This document shows positions 11,871-24,103 of a stretch of DNA of 64,000 nucleotides, in pieces. Numbering within the stretch: the stretch's first letter is position 1; every line of letters begins with the position of its first letter. Under the pieces are notes generated by a model. The model was not told the origin of the DNA, did no database searches, and saw only the letters and a program-made list of their open reading frames with translations. Location of the stretch: assembly GCF_027580225.2 (NCBI RefSeq), contig NC_073354.2:8284001-8348000 (forward strand). Reading direction: 5' to 3'. Source of the DNA: Misgurnus anguillicaudatus (Eukaryota > Chordata > Actinopteri > Cypriniformes > Cobitidae). Both the position numbers and the translations under genes were made by a program.

Positions 11871-13264
11871 CAGTGATGGGAGTAACGCGTTACAAAATCC
11901 ACTACTCCACTACTTTTAGCAGTAACGAGCATGTAACGAAGTATTTTTTTAAATCAAGTAACGCAATTACAATTACTGAAATTTAAATGAGTTCGTTACT
12001 CGCGTTACTCTATTTTGTAAAAAAAATAGACAAGACATATCTGACGTCGCAGGACCGTAGTTGGTGGCGCAATGAATCATTACACTTCATCATAGCTGAC
12101 AGTGCATTTAGAATGAACATGAAAAATCTAATTTGTTTAAAAATTGTGCGCAAGTCATAATCCATCCGGACTCATGTTTGTAAATTATCTTCACCAAGCA
12201 ATCGCAGTATGACATCAACTTGCATACGTAGTCCACAAAGGTAATAAATCTGAGAAATGTTCATATATTCTTAGATGTTTACATCGGCTTCATGGAAGAG
12301 AACGATCCGCGATTGTTGTTTCCACTAAAATATTCACACTGCGCTGTACACCCGTGTTAAAACTCCATAGTATGTGTGAGCTCGCTTTTAGTTTTAGTTT
12401 CAGTCTTTCCATATCCGAAAAAACAATCCACTCGCTCTGTGTCCGTCCGACAAAACAATCCACGTAGCCTACTCCGTTTTCTGATTAAATATTTTCCTTT
12501 AATCCTGTGTATCATTTAAATCCAACAGAAAACAAACAATATATGACCAAAGAGCACAGTCCCTTCCGCGAGCTTCACAAGCTGTGTTCCAATTCAAGGG
12601 CTGCACCCTACTAAGCATGCCATAAAAGGTGAGCACTCGGTCTTTCAAGGCGCTCAGAAGTTCGCGAAGAGAACTGAAATGAGACGGTCTAACCTTCGGA
12701 GGACCCATAATTTGCCTCACCTGCTGCATGCGCATCGCGCCTGTCAGCCGGACACAGCGGAGACGTTTCTAACTTATTAAAATAAATATGAAATCAGAAA
12801 AATTATCATTTATTTTAGAAAATATGACATGTTGACACCAATTGTCTCCAAATTTTTAAAGAGACACTACACAATTTTAACACATTATATATTTTTTTAA
12901 ACATGCAGAATATTTGTCTAAATGGTCTAAATGATATACATAAATAAACTAAGTTTACATATTAAGATAATATCTAACAAAAATATTCAAAGGTTGAATC
13001 TAAAGCAAAATAGGCTCCTACAGTATGTGATATATTAGAGTCTTACGTGTAAAATAGCCCATCCATATTATTTTATTGTTTGACTGTTCAGTACTGTTCA
13101 TATATACATTTAAAAAGCAGACATAAAAGTAACTTAAAAGTTACTTTTCTAAGTAACTAATTACTTATGCTATACAGTAACTGGTGGAGTAATTCAGTTA
13201 CTTTTAAAAGAAGTAACTAGTAACTGTAACTAATTACTAATTTTCAGTAACTTGCCCAACACTG
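11871..13264. mobile_element. hAT-type element (CAGTGATGGGAGTAACGCG) nested in a foldback
   Basis: Starts CAGTGATGGGAGTAACGCG and ends CAGTAACTTGCCCAACACTG. The flanks are identical 8-bp copies TCCGCGTC (11863-11870, 13265-13272). The empty site is present near 60590. The ends are rich in GTAACT/AGTTAC motifs. 1,394 bp with no transposase frame. Confidence 0.92.
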
Positions 13265-14371
13265 TCCGCGTCACTGCAGTCACGTGACTTTAGTCTCGCG
13301 CATGCGCTTCACAACAGACACGAAAGAGAAGACAATGCTGAATAAAGTCGGAAAAAAAATCTTTTTGTACCAAAATGTGTTTTCGAAGCCTTAACGAATT
13401 CTAACTGACCCACTAACGTCACATGAACTACTTTGATGATGTTTTTATTACCTGTCTTATATATTTCTGTTTTATACCGTACATATATTTTCAATGAAGG
13501 GTCAGAAAGTTCTTGGACTAAATATAAAACATCTTAAACTGTGTTCCGAAGATGAACGGAGGTCTTACGAGTTTGGAACGACACGAGGGTGAGTCATTAA
13601 TGACATTATTTTCATTTTTGGGTTTAATCCTGATATAAAAACTGTCCAAGATGACCAATGAGTTAACTAACTTGACTTAAGGGGCTTTGATAGCAGCACA
13701 TCTGGTATAGCAACATGTTAATGTTAAGTCTCCTCTGCACTTCATGTAAGGAGAGATGTTAAGGAGGTATACAGATCCGTCATTTATTATCATTTCTATT
13801 AACTTAAGATGCTGCTGTGAAAGGAGGCTGTAGACAGCAGCCAGTTTTCTAGGTTTAGGAAGAGAGTTTATATGTGAAAAGAGTCATTCAGCATTTAATG
13901 GCTTTTCTTCACACGACATGAGCAGAGCTCATAACATTAACTTGTGGAAATAAAGCATTGGATGTAAGCAGGGCTGCTCAGAGATGTGAAGTCTCAGTAT
14001 AATGAGCTAAGAGGAGCGTTAAAGGTTGGAAAGCTCTTATTCACGCATTAGTGCCTTCACAGTGAGCCGTATGAAGATGATGGGAGGAAATTAACCACTC
14101 GCACACTTATATACAAACATACACACAGAGTTAATGGGAAACTTTAACCATGTCACATTCTGACTGGTCTCTCATTAGCTGTTTATATACCCACATATAC
14201 ACTCTCTCTCGCTCTCTCTTCGGGGAGAAATATTTTATGTTTGTGTGCAAACCAGTGGCAACATTTCATCATATTTCTGCTCTTGCACCGCAAAATGCTC
14301 ATTGGGGCTATATACATTTACATGTCAAGATTTTTCTTTATTATTTTTAAATAAAAACTGTACTGTAGTGT

Positions 14372-14835
14372 TTCCTGTAGCTCAACTGGTGGATTATTGT
14401 GTTAGCAACAGTTAGCAGTGGGTTCAATTTCCTGAGAACACACATATGGAATTTTTCCATTGTGTGGCACGACGCGGTTCGCTCGCTTTGCTTTCCCACC
14501 GCAGTTTAGAGCCGCTTCAAAGTGGGTGGGATTATAGACTTATCGCCACATCTACAGCCGTAACATCATCGTAAATGCGATACAAACACAGGAGCAATGG
14601 AGTGACAATTCTCTCAGTGATCTGCAGCATTACATGACACATTTTTGTATTGGTACGACTTGCCTGAAACCTCTATCGAGGTGGTACTAAAAAAGCACCA
14701 GGTACTGTACACAGTGGACCCCCCCATACCGAGCTGAACTATGAAAAAACACCAATACTGATAAAAAAATGTATAGCTTGACTGCACTGTAAGTTGCTCT
14801 TGATAAAAGCATATGCCAAATGTGTAAATTTAAAT
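14372..14835 (+). mobile_element. tRNA-derived SINE (cyprinid DANA/HAmo type), interrupted
   Basis: The head has tRNA-like A and B boxes (GTAGCTCAACTGGTGGATTA and GGGTTCAATTTCC). The tail, GCACTGTAAGTTGCTCTTGA then TAAAAGCATATGCCAAATG, is the 3' segment of a widespread cyprinid SINE. A separate element of about 300 bp lies between head and tail. Confidence 0.75.
14452..14747. mobile_element. MITE-like insert between SINE head and tail
   Basis: Begins TTTTTCCATTGTGTGGCAC and ends near CGAGCTGAACTATGAAAAA, a weak inverted-end pair. It contains GGTACTAAAAAAGCACCAGG, common in a fish MITE group. Limits are approximate. Confidence 0.5.
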
Positions 14836-15064
14836 TGTACTATTAAAAATGATTAATTACTATGAATAATAATTACTATTAATTATTAATAAAAATAAAG
14901 GTCTATTGGTTTATGGACCTGAAACAAAAAAAAAGTTTTAGCAACTTATCTGGTGTTAGAAAAATCACAGGTTCAATTCCTAAAGATGAAAATACACTTT
15001 AAACATTTAAATTTTTAGTCATTTCAATTTGAGATTTTTTAAAATCTTTTCTAGTGATGAGTTG

Positions 15065-15770
15065 TCATACTTAATTCTAGTCCGAATTTCAGTCTGATAC
15101 CGCTCCATTGGGCTATGATTATGAGGCGTGTCTCAACCAGGACAAAAAATTCCTCTGCACTCAATTGGATAGACCTACAACCAATCAGAGCATCCGAGTG
15201 TGTGACGTATGTTGAAATGGCGTCTCTCCTCTTTTGCAACCTGACCTGAACTGCAAGTTATTTCGCAACGAGACTAACCTTATGATTGTACGAAGTCTGA
15301 TTTGGCGAACGTATATCGACAGCTACTATGTTTACAACATTTCATTCACATCACAACATTGTGCGTTATTTACTACGTCATACAGCCAGACTATCTCTTA
15401 CCATTTGTAAGTTAGATGAACTTCATCCACGGGCTTCTGAGCTGACAACCATCGATAGTTATATCAATATTGTTGTGCGCACCGAGCCAGCTGATAAATG
15501 AAACTTTTGCCGAATCCCGTAGGAGGGACGGCAAAAACATCTTTCCTATCAACAAATGCCTTGATCGCGTTCTCTGTTCCTCTTTTAAAATCAATGCGCT
15601 GTTGATATCTTCTAGAACAGCCGTCTTTGTTGTAAACCGATTCAACACAATTTGATTGGTCCGAACAGTTTTTGTTCGAGCATAGTAGCGCCGCAAGGGA
15701 GCGACTCCAGACCGAACTTCCCGTCCTGAAATGTTGTGGGCGGGGCTAAGTTCGGATGGAACCCAGGCTA
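15065..15770 (-). mobile_element. RecQ-fragment element, copy 1
   Basis: Flanked by an 11-bp direct repeat GTGATGAGTTG (15054-15064, 15771-15781), extendable to 14 bp with CTA on the left. The right end reads TTCGGATGGAACCCAGGCTA. The left end is diverged, but TTCTAGTCCGAATTT pairs with the inner part of the right end. It carries a helicase fragment and shares the CCAGGCTA end with 38529-39050. Confidence 0.6.
15468..15655 (-). pseudogene. RecQ-like helicase fragment with Walker A
   Basis: Read on the minus strand, one frame gives LILKEEQR then HLLIG. After a one-base frame change the neighbouring frame gives DVFAVPPTGFGKSFIYQLA. The EEQR segment corresponds to RecQ motif 0 (its glutamine contacts adenine), and PTGFGKS (15503-15523) is the Walker A loop that binds ATP phosphates. 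Only the start of helicase domain 1 remains; there is no DEAH motif and no second domain, and the frame is broken. An intact form would be a 3'-5' DNA helicase; this copy cannot be active. It lies inside a mobile element, so it is probably element cargo rather than a host gene. Confidence 0.7.
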
Positions 15771-15792
15771 GTGATGAGTTGCTGTAACTTAA

Positions 15793-16725
15793 AGTGACAC
15801 TTTGTAGTTTTTCAACCTTCATAATATATTTTCAAGACCCTTGTGATGGTACATCGACTTAAAATAGGTTGAATGACATGTCTACCATAGCCTGACGGGG
15901 TCTTTATTGCTTTTACTTGTACTTTTAAACTTGGGGTTTTGGGTAGTAACCCAAGCACAAAACAAAAAACTACAAAAATCTGCGTTACGGCATACGTCAC
16001 TTTCTCCACTTCCTCAAATTCAGACGTGAGAGCTCAACTATTTATTTTCCTGATGTTTTTGTCATGGCTGAAGCAGCAACTAAGAAAAAGAAACCCAAGG
16101 TTTTGTAGGAGGAGACAAGAAAGAGAAAAGGGGAGAGTGACAGAATATAAAGAGGGACGAGGATCAATTATATTGGGCCAGCGTTCGCTCGCTGGCATGG
16201 ACTAAAGAAGGAGGAGAGGTTTCTGACTGATGCTGACTTGGCCCCCATGCTTTTGTACTAGTAAGTAATGTTATAAAGCTTGCATATATAAGTCCTATCT
16301 GGCGCCCAAACACTATTTTTTTTACGTGAATTTTACTGGAGGCTACTTGGAGAGTTTAGAGAGAGACTTATATCACATGACATCTTGGTGCCGTGGTGGC
16401 GTCATGGACCTACGACACGGGCGATCCAGGTTCGATTCCCCTTTAAGGCAATATTTTTTTAAATATAAACTTTAACCGAACGATCATTGTTACAACTGTC
16501 TTGTAAACATGAGCTAAGCGATCTTTTGGCGTTTGAAAAAAATAAAACCCATGTAATTATATTATATGACACATGACATGCTGGAAGGCACACTTTGTGA
16601 CCTAAAGAGTTGTCTTCATTTCCTTTGCGACAGTGCTGCGGCGCTTGTGGCCTCTAGGGGCGCTAGACGTGAAACATACATGTCTAGCACCTCCTAGTGG
16701 CCAAAAAGTTACATGGTGTGTGCCT
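15793..16725. mobile_element. TTAA-flanked element with internal tRNA-like promoter
   Basis: Left end AGTGACACTTTGTAGTTTTT and inverted right end AGGCACACACCATGTAACTT lie between TTAA copies (15789-15792, 16726-16729). The interior includes a tRNA-like stretch at 16390-16440. 933 bp; no transposase recognised. Confidence 0.8.
16390..16442 (+). promoter_or_regulatory. tRNA-like A/B box pair
   Basis: TGGCGTCATGG (16397-16407) resembles an A box, and GGTTCGATTCC (16429-16439) is a perfect B-box match about 30 bases on, the spacing used by RNA polymerase III. There is no complete tRNA cloverleaf, so it is a SINE or tRNA relic inside the TTAA element. Confidence 0.5.
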
Positions 16726-19399
16726 TTAATAAATAAAGTTAAAATAACTTAAGCCAATTCAAATTTATTTTAGGAATTACAACTAGCAACCCCTCGCTAG
16801 TAAAAAATTATATTTTATTTAAAATAATAATAAAGTATATGGTCTCATGTTTGTCGCTATGATTCTCCATAATGCTTCATTGTTTTGTCTTAAAAGCCCC
16901 TATGATGTTGCTATAAAGAACGTTATTTTATGTATTTGGTGGTCGCGTGGTGGTTAATAATTCAAAAACATATTTTTCACATACTGTACGTTAGTGTTAG
17001 TCCTCTATGCCCCACCTTTCTGAAAGCGTAAATTTTGTACAAAGCTCATCGTTCTGAAAGACGCAGTGCACTCCATTTTGCCAGCTATCCAGTGCGTTTC
17101 CGAATACCTCAAGCGTCTGGTGGAAATGTGACGCCCCTTACTATATTTCGAAGATCGGCTTCCTACAGGAGTTAAACTCGTCTTTAATACATCAATACAA
17201 GCCCAAATATGATCCAGAAAATGCAAATGACCAAGGTGACCGATCAACTTTACCAGTGCGGCTTGAGCAGAACGTAATGGATTGGTAATGTAAGGATACT
17301 AAAATAAGCATGTCTGCATTTGTGATCGTAGAAACGACCAACAACAAGCGCTACTCCAAAACTTGTGTTTGAGTCATGGCTTAGTCAGGAGATTTTTTAA
17401 ATATGAAAACATAGACTACTTACAGGCTGTGAATCAGAAGCAGGGGGAATTATGATAATGACCGTCGTGTCCACGTCAACCGGCCGAGGAAGTACACTGT
17501 TGCCTACAATCTGTGTGTTTGTAGTAGTCCAAAAGAAGTCCAACTCGCATCATCTCTTACTTTGGGATTTGTACCTTTGCATATCGTTAACTAATACACA
17601 CTTACACACCAAAGGTTTCAGAGCCACACCAATAGGGGCTCTTTATAAAAACTTTCAGCGCTGTGTAAATCTACATCAGATTTCAGGCAGATTTAACTCT
17701 ATATTGGAAATAAATTAACTTTAGTGGAAACGCTGTGCATTCATTTAGCACTGATAGCAAAACTATCAAGCTTTTCTCAAATCCATGGCTTTGGTGTCTT
17801 CAGATTTTTCTTTCTCCATGAGAGTCACATCAGTGTGATGAAGACTCGACTACTGTAGCAGCAGGAATGATATGTGCCGCTTATTAGCTTTTCTCTGATG
17901 GAGTAATATTTGGTCAGGACCCCTTTTTCATGTCATGTTTTATTCATTGGGTCGGGATGCGCGTGCGTTCTGGTTCTGGATTATGCTGGGATTTTATTGT
18001 GCGGGGAGATTGAAATTACTTCAGCATGTGGAAATGGGAATTGTGCTTTATGTGTTTTTATGCCTGAGGAAAGCACTGTCGAGACACGCAATAGAGATGA
18101 AAGACCGGTTAAAGGTAAGGCGGACCGGGTAACGGCACTCGAGCAGCGTGTTCATCCAACCGGCTTCTTAGAAATTCAAATGAGGCCTGCTGAGGACCTG
18201 ATAAAACCTCAGAGCCAACACACACCTTAACCCTTCCACTCACACAGGATTATGGGTAATAAGGTCAGAGAATAAATGTTATTATACAAACACAAACCAA
18301 CCTCAGCATACAGAGGCAAAAAAGTGAGTCAAACACAGTAACAAGACGACACCGACGGACTGTACAACAGAGCGACATGCGTGGACTGTGCATAAATATA
18401 TGTGGAAAAAGACAGAGCTATTTTAAATATCACGCAGAGAGTGTTTCAAATGAAGTTCATCTACATGTTGATTTGAGTTTTATTCTGTATAACTAAACAG
18501 TGTGAAATATTGTTGGGAAACACACAGCGCTGTTTGTAATTCATGAGAAGTGTTTCCTCACACAGCAAGAAGAATTCAATTTTCCAGTGGCCTATGTGAA
18601 GTCCAGATACATTATTATTGTCCTGTATTGTTTCTGTCATCTTGAAAAACAAGTTATCTTTGGCAAAACAACTTTTTAAAATAAAAAGAAAAAACAGTTC
18701 ATACAAAATATCAGGAATGTAATGCTTCTACACTCCATTCATATTTAATTTAATATATGATTGAATATTTTGATGATTTATTTTGTAATTATTATTATTT
18801 TTTGCCATATCGCCCAAGATGAATTTTCTTAACTGAATAATATAAATATAAGATATAAATAATAAAGGGGCAGTTGCATTAATCACACGTTAATACATAT
18901 GTATAATATTTGCCTGCTTGGCTCTTTATAAGAAAAAATATTGAGTGAATACACAAACATGATCTAACACATAAAGTATTAAAAGTGTTTCACAGCAGAC
19001 ACACAATTATAAAAGTAAACCTGTTTTTGTTTCCACTACACAACACAAACGCTCACTCACTGGAGTTGATCAATGTCCTTAAAGATTTAATCAATCATAA
19101 TAAAGCACACAGGCTAATGGCTTTAATGACCTCTTAAAATCTCCTATCAACTGAATGTTAAAATGAAGGTTATTATAGTTACTTTAACAGACTCACAGGA
19201 ATCATTACTGGAGCGATGGGAGGTGAAATACAATGACAAACATCAGAGTAAAACACAAAAGCAGCATTAACTTATCCTGAGCTAAAGATTGAGGAGTTTA
19301 AAAGTGAGACTGATGGTGGTTGAAGAGGTCAGACGTATTGACTCACCTATACCAGTGGACAAACATTTAACATCCACTCCATCAAATCATTCGGACTGA

Positions 19400-19520
19400 A
19401 TGAGCAAACAGACAGACAGAATGTAGACAGATGGACAGACACACAGGCAAACATAAAGACAGACAGGCAGAAAGACATATACAGATGGACAAATGGACAC
19501 ACACACAATGCATGCATGCA
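19400..19520. repeat. degenerate GACA-rich simple repeat
   Basis: Recurrent GACAGACA and ATGGACA motifs followed by a short CA and GCATGCAT tract. Confidence 0.7.
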
Positions 19521-19824
19521 CACACAGATTATTTTTCTTTCATAGAAATGTCAAATCAAAACATCATTCCTGATGAAATGTGTTTGTTATGTTGATATTG
19601 TTTCTTCAGTACAGATAATGCACATTCATTTCCTTGTGATTCAGGTGTTACATATTGACCAGATCACTAATGATTTGTCTATCACATACTGGTCAAAAAC
19701 AAATCTGTCAAATAACAAATCATATTTTATATTAAACACTTCTTTATAACCTCTCCAATTTTATAACCTATCCAATCTATATAAAAGAACTCATAAAAGC
19801 AACAATCACACATCACGCACATCA

Positions 19825-19856
<32 letters not shown>

Positions 19857-19858
19857 CG
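19825..19858. repeat. (TG)n(CG)n microsatellite
   Basis: A TG run that switches to CGCGCGCG, a possible Z-DNA-forming tract. Confidence 0.9.
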
Positions 19859-20124
19859 GGTGCATGCGTTTTATAAGAAACTTAAAAAAAACAAATAATG
19901 ATTTTCTCTCAGACTGGTACATTATAAAAACAACTCTAAATAAAAGAAATGAGACAGACAGAACACATCATATTCTGATAATCACACACATTTCCTCCTT
20001 TAATTTACCTGAAATAAGACTTAAACAAGGGTCTCAAATCTGACAATATTTCCCTGATAACCTATACTGAAGATTTATTGTTGTTCTAGCAGTGAAACAA
20101 CAGAAATCTAAAGTGTCATTTATA

Positions 20125-21190
20125 GTCATGCATAGAGGTGTGCGATAAACCGGTAGATATGATAAATCGGTAGAAATTTGTCAACCAGTAGAGATTTTGG
20201 ACTATCGTCTCTATCAAGGTTACGCACCCATGTCACGCTCCTGTGCGCGTGGTCACAAAAACGTAACGTTTCTATACGTATTTAAGCAATGCACTTTTAA
20301 AACAAGTGATTTTAAGCCGTTGAAACACAAACAACAGTGCTATTATGCGCGAGCTGTTTGTGTGATAGAGAAGCGCGCAAGTCGCGCATCCGCTGCTTAT
20401 ACAGCTTGTGAGCATTTAGCCGCTTTATTGGCCTTAAATACACACATGCGCCAAAATTTCACTCTTTGCAACTATCCTCAAAAACGCGACCATTAAGGTC
20501 TTAAAAGAAAGTAAACAGCTGAAAATGAAACGCATGTGTAACAGTAGATTGGATCCGGACTTTGGTCTTAAAGGGGAAGTTACCTAATTTTACTCCTGTC
20601 TGTCACTCGTGTTAATCAAACAGCATTGAGAGAAAATCTAAAACTAAATCACTTTTCTACCTTTAATAAGAGCTCCCCTAGAGTTAAACATTTGATTTGT
20701 ATCGTTTTGGAATCCATTCAGCTGATCTCCGAGTCTGGCGCTAGCATTTTTAGCATAGCTTAGCATAATTTGAATAGACCATTTAGCATCAGGCTCAAAA
20801 ATAACCAAAGAGTTTTGATATTTTTCCTATTTAAAACTTGACTCTTCTGTAGTTACATTGTGTACTAAGACCGACGGAAAATTAAAAGTTGCAGTTTTCT
20901 AGGCAGATATGGCTAGTAACTATACTCTCATTCTGGCGTAATAATCAAGGACTGCTGTAACATGGCTGCAGGAGGCGCAATGATATTACGCAGCAGCCGA
21001 AAATAGTCCTCTGCTATTAAAAAGTTACCAAGGGGACTATTTTCAGGTGCTAGGGGAGCTGAAAAATGAGCATATTTTAAAAAATCCCTTTAAAGTGTCC
21101 CTTTAAAGATTTTAATACCAGATAAATCTCCTTAAAAGATAAAAAACTCTACCATAATACATATCGTTATCATGATATAAAATGAATGCT
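20125..21190. repeat. eroded hAT-like element with nested TTAA element
   Basis: Begins near TAGAGGTGTGCGATAAACCGG and has ATATCGTTATCATGATAT near its right side, as in a common fish hAT group. The ends are not confidently matched. The inner part is the separate element at 20572-21102. Confidence 0.45.
20572..21102. mobile_element. TTAA-flanked repeat (TTTAGCATAGCTTAGCATAA type)
   Basis: Starts AGGGGAAGTTACC after TTAA (20568-20571) and ends at AAGTGTCCCT before TTAA (21103-21106). The interior TTTAGCATAGCTTAGCATAA and GGCAGATATGGCTAG are hallmarks of an abundant cyprinid repeat as I recall it. Confidence 0.7.
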
Positions 21191-22317
21191 ATCGTAATAG
21201 AAGATTTCGGTTGTTTTATATGTTAAATAATTCAAAGAAGCTTCACCGTTAGAGCTGTTTAGGGTTCATGAGCTTTTCTCATGTAAAACTGACTTCATAT
21301 TCAGAAAAACATCTCCAAGACATGTTATTTATAAAAGCGCACTCTATATCTATAAATAAGCACTCGAACATATGTCTAAACAAATCCAATGAGTTCTTAA
21401 CTCAAACGAAAGTCTGTTTTATATAGAATGATGGAATCACAAGTGTCTGATTCAATGTATTTGCATGCATCACCACCATACAAACTACCGAAGATACTGA
21501 ATTTCATCTGCTCTGTGTGTCTTCACTTATCATCATGAAGAATGACAAAAAAACTAAACACAGCACATGTTGAAAATCACAACATGGGCTCATAACATTA
21601 ACATATAGAAACCAAATAAAAGTCTCAAGTCTGCTGGGTTGCCAAAAAAAATACAAATGAAACAGGAAAGCGCTCTAGCCTATATGAAGTTTAAACGGCA
21701 CATTTCACTGTCTGTAAACTCTTAATATTTTATTGTGGATGGCTGAATGTTTTATCTACTGAAAATATGCAATATGTTCTTGTAGGCAGAGCATATAAAA
21801 CAGCACAGATGGTAATATGTGTGCCAGTTTTATTTAAGTCTCCTGTAACAACAACAACAATTTAACCAGGATTTATCAAAACTCCCAGGTTGGGTTTGTA
21901 TGAAAACAAACAGCATTGCTTTAACAGACGAGACGATTAATAAAACACATACTGCATACAGAGCTGTGCATTAATAATACATCAAACTACTCTCTAAAGG
22001 ACTTCACTTTACATCGTTTTCACTTTCAGTAAGATTAAGAGGGATCAGTTTACTAAAAAGAAGTCTTTATTAATTATAACCCGGACAATAACTGTCCCTG
22101 AATCAGCAACACAAGCACCAACTCGACTGCAACAAAAGTAGTGCGGATGCATTAAATCTCCAATAATACACACTGTTTCTGCTCATCTCATGTTAATCTT
22201 GAGTACCTATAGAGTAGTATTGAATCCTTAATATCTCCAAAGAGTCTAAATTTTTTCTTCTTGCATCCAAAAACAAACTTTTTGATATAAAACAAAGATG
22301 TCACATGCAGTGAGGCC

Positions 22318-22816
22318 CAGTGTTGGGGGTAACGCATTACAAGTAGCCTAACGTGCATTACGTAATAATATTGCTTTTCTGAAGTAACGAGTAAAGTAAA
22401 GCATTACATTTTAAATGTACACATTAAAATGTAAGTTCCTTTTTTAAAAAGTAATGCAAGTTACTTTTTCAGTTTAATTAATTCAATTAATTTTGTACTG
22501 AATTAAACTAAACGTTGTCACATTATGCAATCCATGTGTGGGAACAGTTTAAGACAGAAACTGAGATGGCAGGTCAGAGCTCGACATTTTTGCGATATAT
22601 GCAATTTCTTAATGTAGAACTTTTCAGTCATAAAAACACCTCCAAGGCCTGAAAGAAATCAAGCCTCAGCCAAGAAAAAGTAACGCTAAAGTAACTAAAA
22701 AGTAACGCAAGCATTACTTTACATGAAAAGTAACTAAGTAACGCAATGAGTTACTTTTTTGGGAGTACCTTAATATTGTAATACATTACTTTTAAAAGTC
22801 ACTTTCCCCAACACTG
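22318..22816. mobile_element. hAT-type MITE (CAGTGTTGGGGGTAACGC)
   Basis: Ends CAGTGTTGGGGGTAACGC and inverted CAGTGTTGGGGAAAGTGAC. The flanking 8-mers are GTGAGGCC and GTGAGGAC (7 of 8). It has many GTAACG/AGTTACTT motifs and is the same family as 11871-13264. Confidence 0.88.
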
Positions 22817-22884
22817 GTGAGGACTCGTAGGAACATTGCTAATGAGGGTCCTTGTCATTCTCGCTCTCACCCTGATTGACGTGT

Positions 22885-22972
22885 GGGCATGCTTTTCCGG
22901 GGGAAGTGCCCATAAAAGGAATATGATACATAAGGGGGAACCTGTGATACATAAGGGGTACCCATGTTAAAA
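22885..22972 (-). repeat. repeat fragment shared with 62094-62195
   Basis: CCCATAAAAGGAATATG and GGGGTACCCATG match the segment at 62094-62195 in the opposite orientation. Ends are not defined. Confidence 0.5.
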
Positions 22973-23071
22973 AAAACGTTCCTAAAACTTGTAGAAAAGA
23001 GGAGGCATGAGTTTGGACCAAAAATACTCTATTGCCTTTTCGACACTTTGCATGCATGAAATAGCATTAAG

Positions 23072-23089
23072 CCCCCCCCCCCCCCCCCC
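23072..23089. repeat. poly-C tract
   Basis: A run of 18 C. Its length may be unreliable in assembly. Confidence 0.85.
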
Positions 23090-23446
23090 TTAAAAAAATT
23101 CAAGTTTACAAAGATCTTCAATAAGCTCTGGTAAAGACCACAGATTGACATTAGCACATAAATGGATTAACACCAATCCCTGTGTGTTTCCTGTACATAA
23201 GCAGAGATGATGCTGAATGTTTAGCGTACTTAGTCGGAGGACTTCACCTTGACGGACGATGACAATTAGTGATTAGATTCATCCAATCTCACATTCTGCC
23301 ACATAGGCAGAAAAAAACAGAAGCCGATGCTTCCTGAAATGGCCTACATGCCGATGTAGTTTAATTGAAAATTGTCCTGCTAAATTGAGCATGGACAGAG
23401 CGTGGGCCATCGGAGAGACAACGTTCAGCACATTCAGCATTATAAC

Positions 23447-23447
<1 letters not shown>

Positions 23448-23480
<33 letters not shown>
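23448..23480. repeat. (CA)n microsatellite
   Basis: A CACACA run of about 32 bases. Confidence 0.9.
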
Positions 23481-23481
<1 letters not shown>

Positions 23482-24103
23482 CTTTTCTTCATGTTAATTA
23501 CAACACCATCTCTCTCACTCTCTCTCTTTCATCGCCGTAAGCTACCGCAGACTCGTATAACCTCATACTGCGAGCAAAGTCAAACTGCACAAACTATATA
23601 ACCTGATAAACTCACACCTGCGCACATACACATACAGACACTAGAGAGCATCGAGGAAAACAACAAACCTAAAAGACAAATCAAACATCACTAAAGGCTA
23701 CTTCAGTACACTCTTGTTACTTATTACATCTTACATAAAGCAGTTCAAAGCAGATACTGAAGTATAATTCAGTAAGCAAACATTGCTCTATAGTGCTTTA
23801 TGTAAACTATATAAGAGCGGGGTACAAAGTAACGCTTTTTGACTTTTGTAAGTTTGAATAATTTTTTTAATCAATCAATCAACACACAAATGAACACAAA
23901 GTTTGTTTGTGGGACCTACTGTTATCGTACAATTACATCCAAAGTGACAGGAGTGCAAACGTTACAACTTACCCTATAGATGAGGTTCATTGTAACAAAC
24001 AGAGGGTCTGCTAGAAAATTTAGTTAAAACACAAATAATTCAATTCTGTCTATATACTAAAGGTGCATATTGTTTATATAGCTGCCTATAATAGATAGAT
24101 CAG

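Larger units (their letters stand above)
11333..13623. mobile_element. TTAA foldback element split by two nested insertions
   Basis: Starts AGGGATGGTTCACCCAAAAA after TTAA (11329-11332) and runs to CATTATTTTCATTTTTGGGT before TTAA at 13624-13627. It is a copy of 60114-60949 carrying a MITE (11371-11586) and a hAT element (11871-13264). The last bases (GAACTATCCCT) are missing at the right end. Confidence 0.85.

Noticed and set aside
13309..13494. Repeated small frame also seen at 60246-60434 and 60603-60809
   Set aside because: The similarity comes from the inverted arms of the TTAA foldback; no protein-level constraint is visible.
14372..14448. tRNA gene
   Set aside because: A and B boxes are present but the cloverleaf is incomplete, and the SINE tail lies at 14765-14835.
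17910..18230. 106-codon plus-strand frame
   Set aside because: No recognisable motif, a second overlapping frame in the same stretch, and no splice support.
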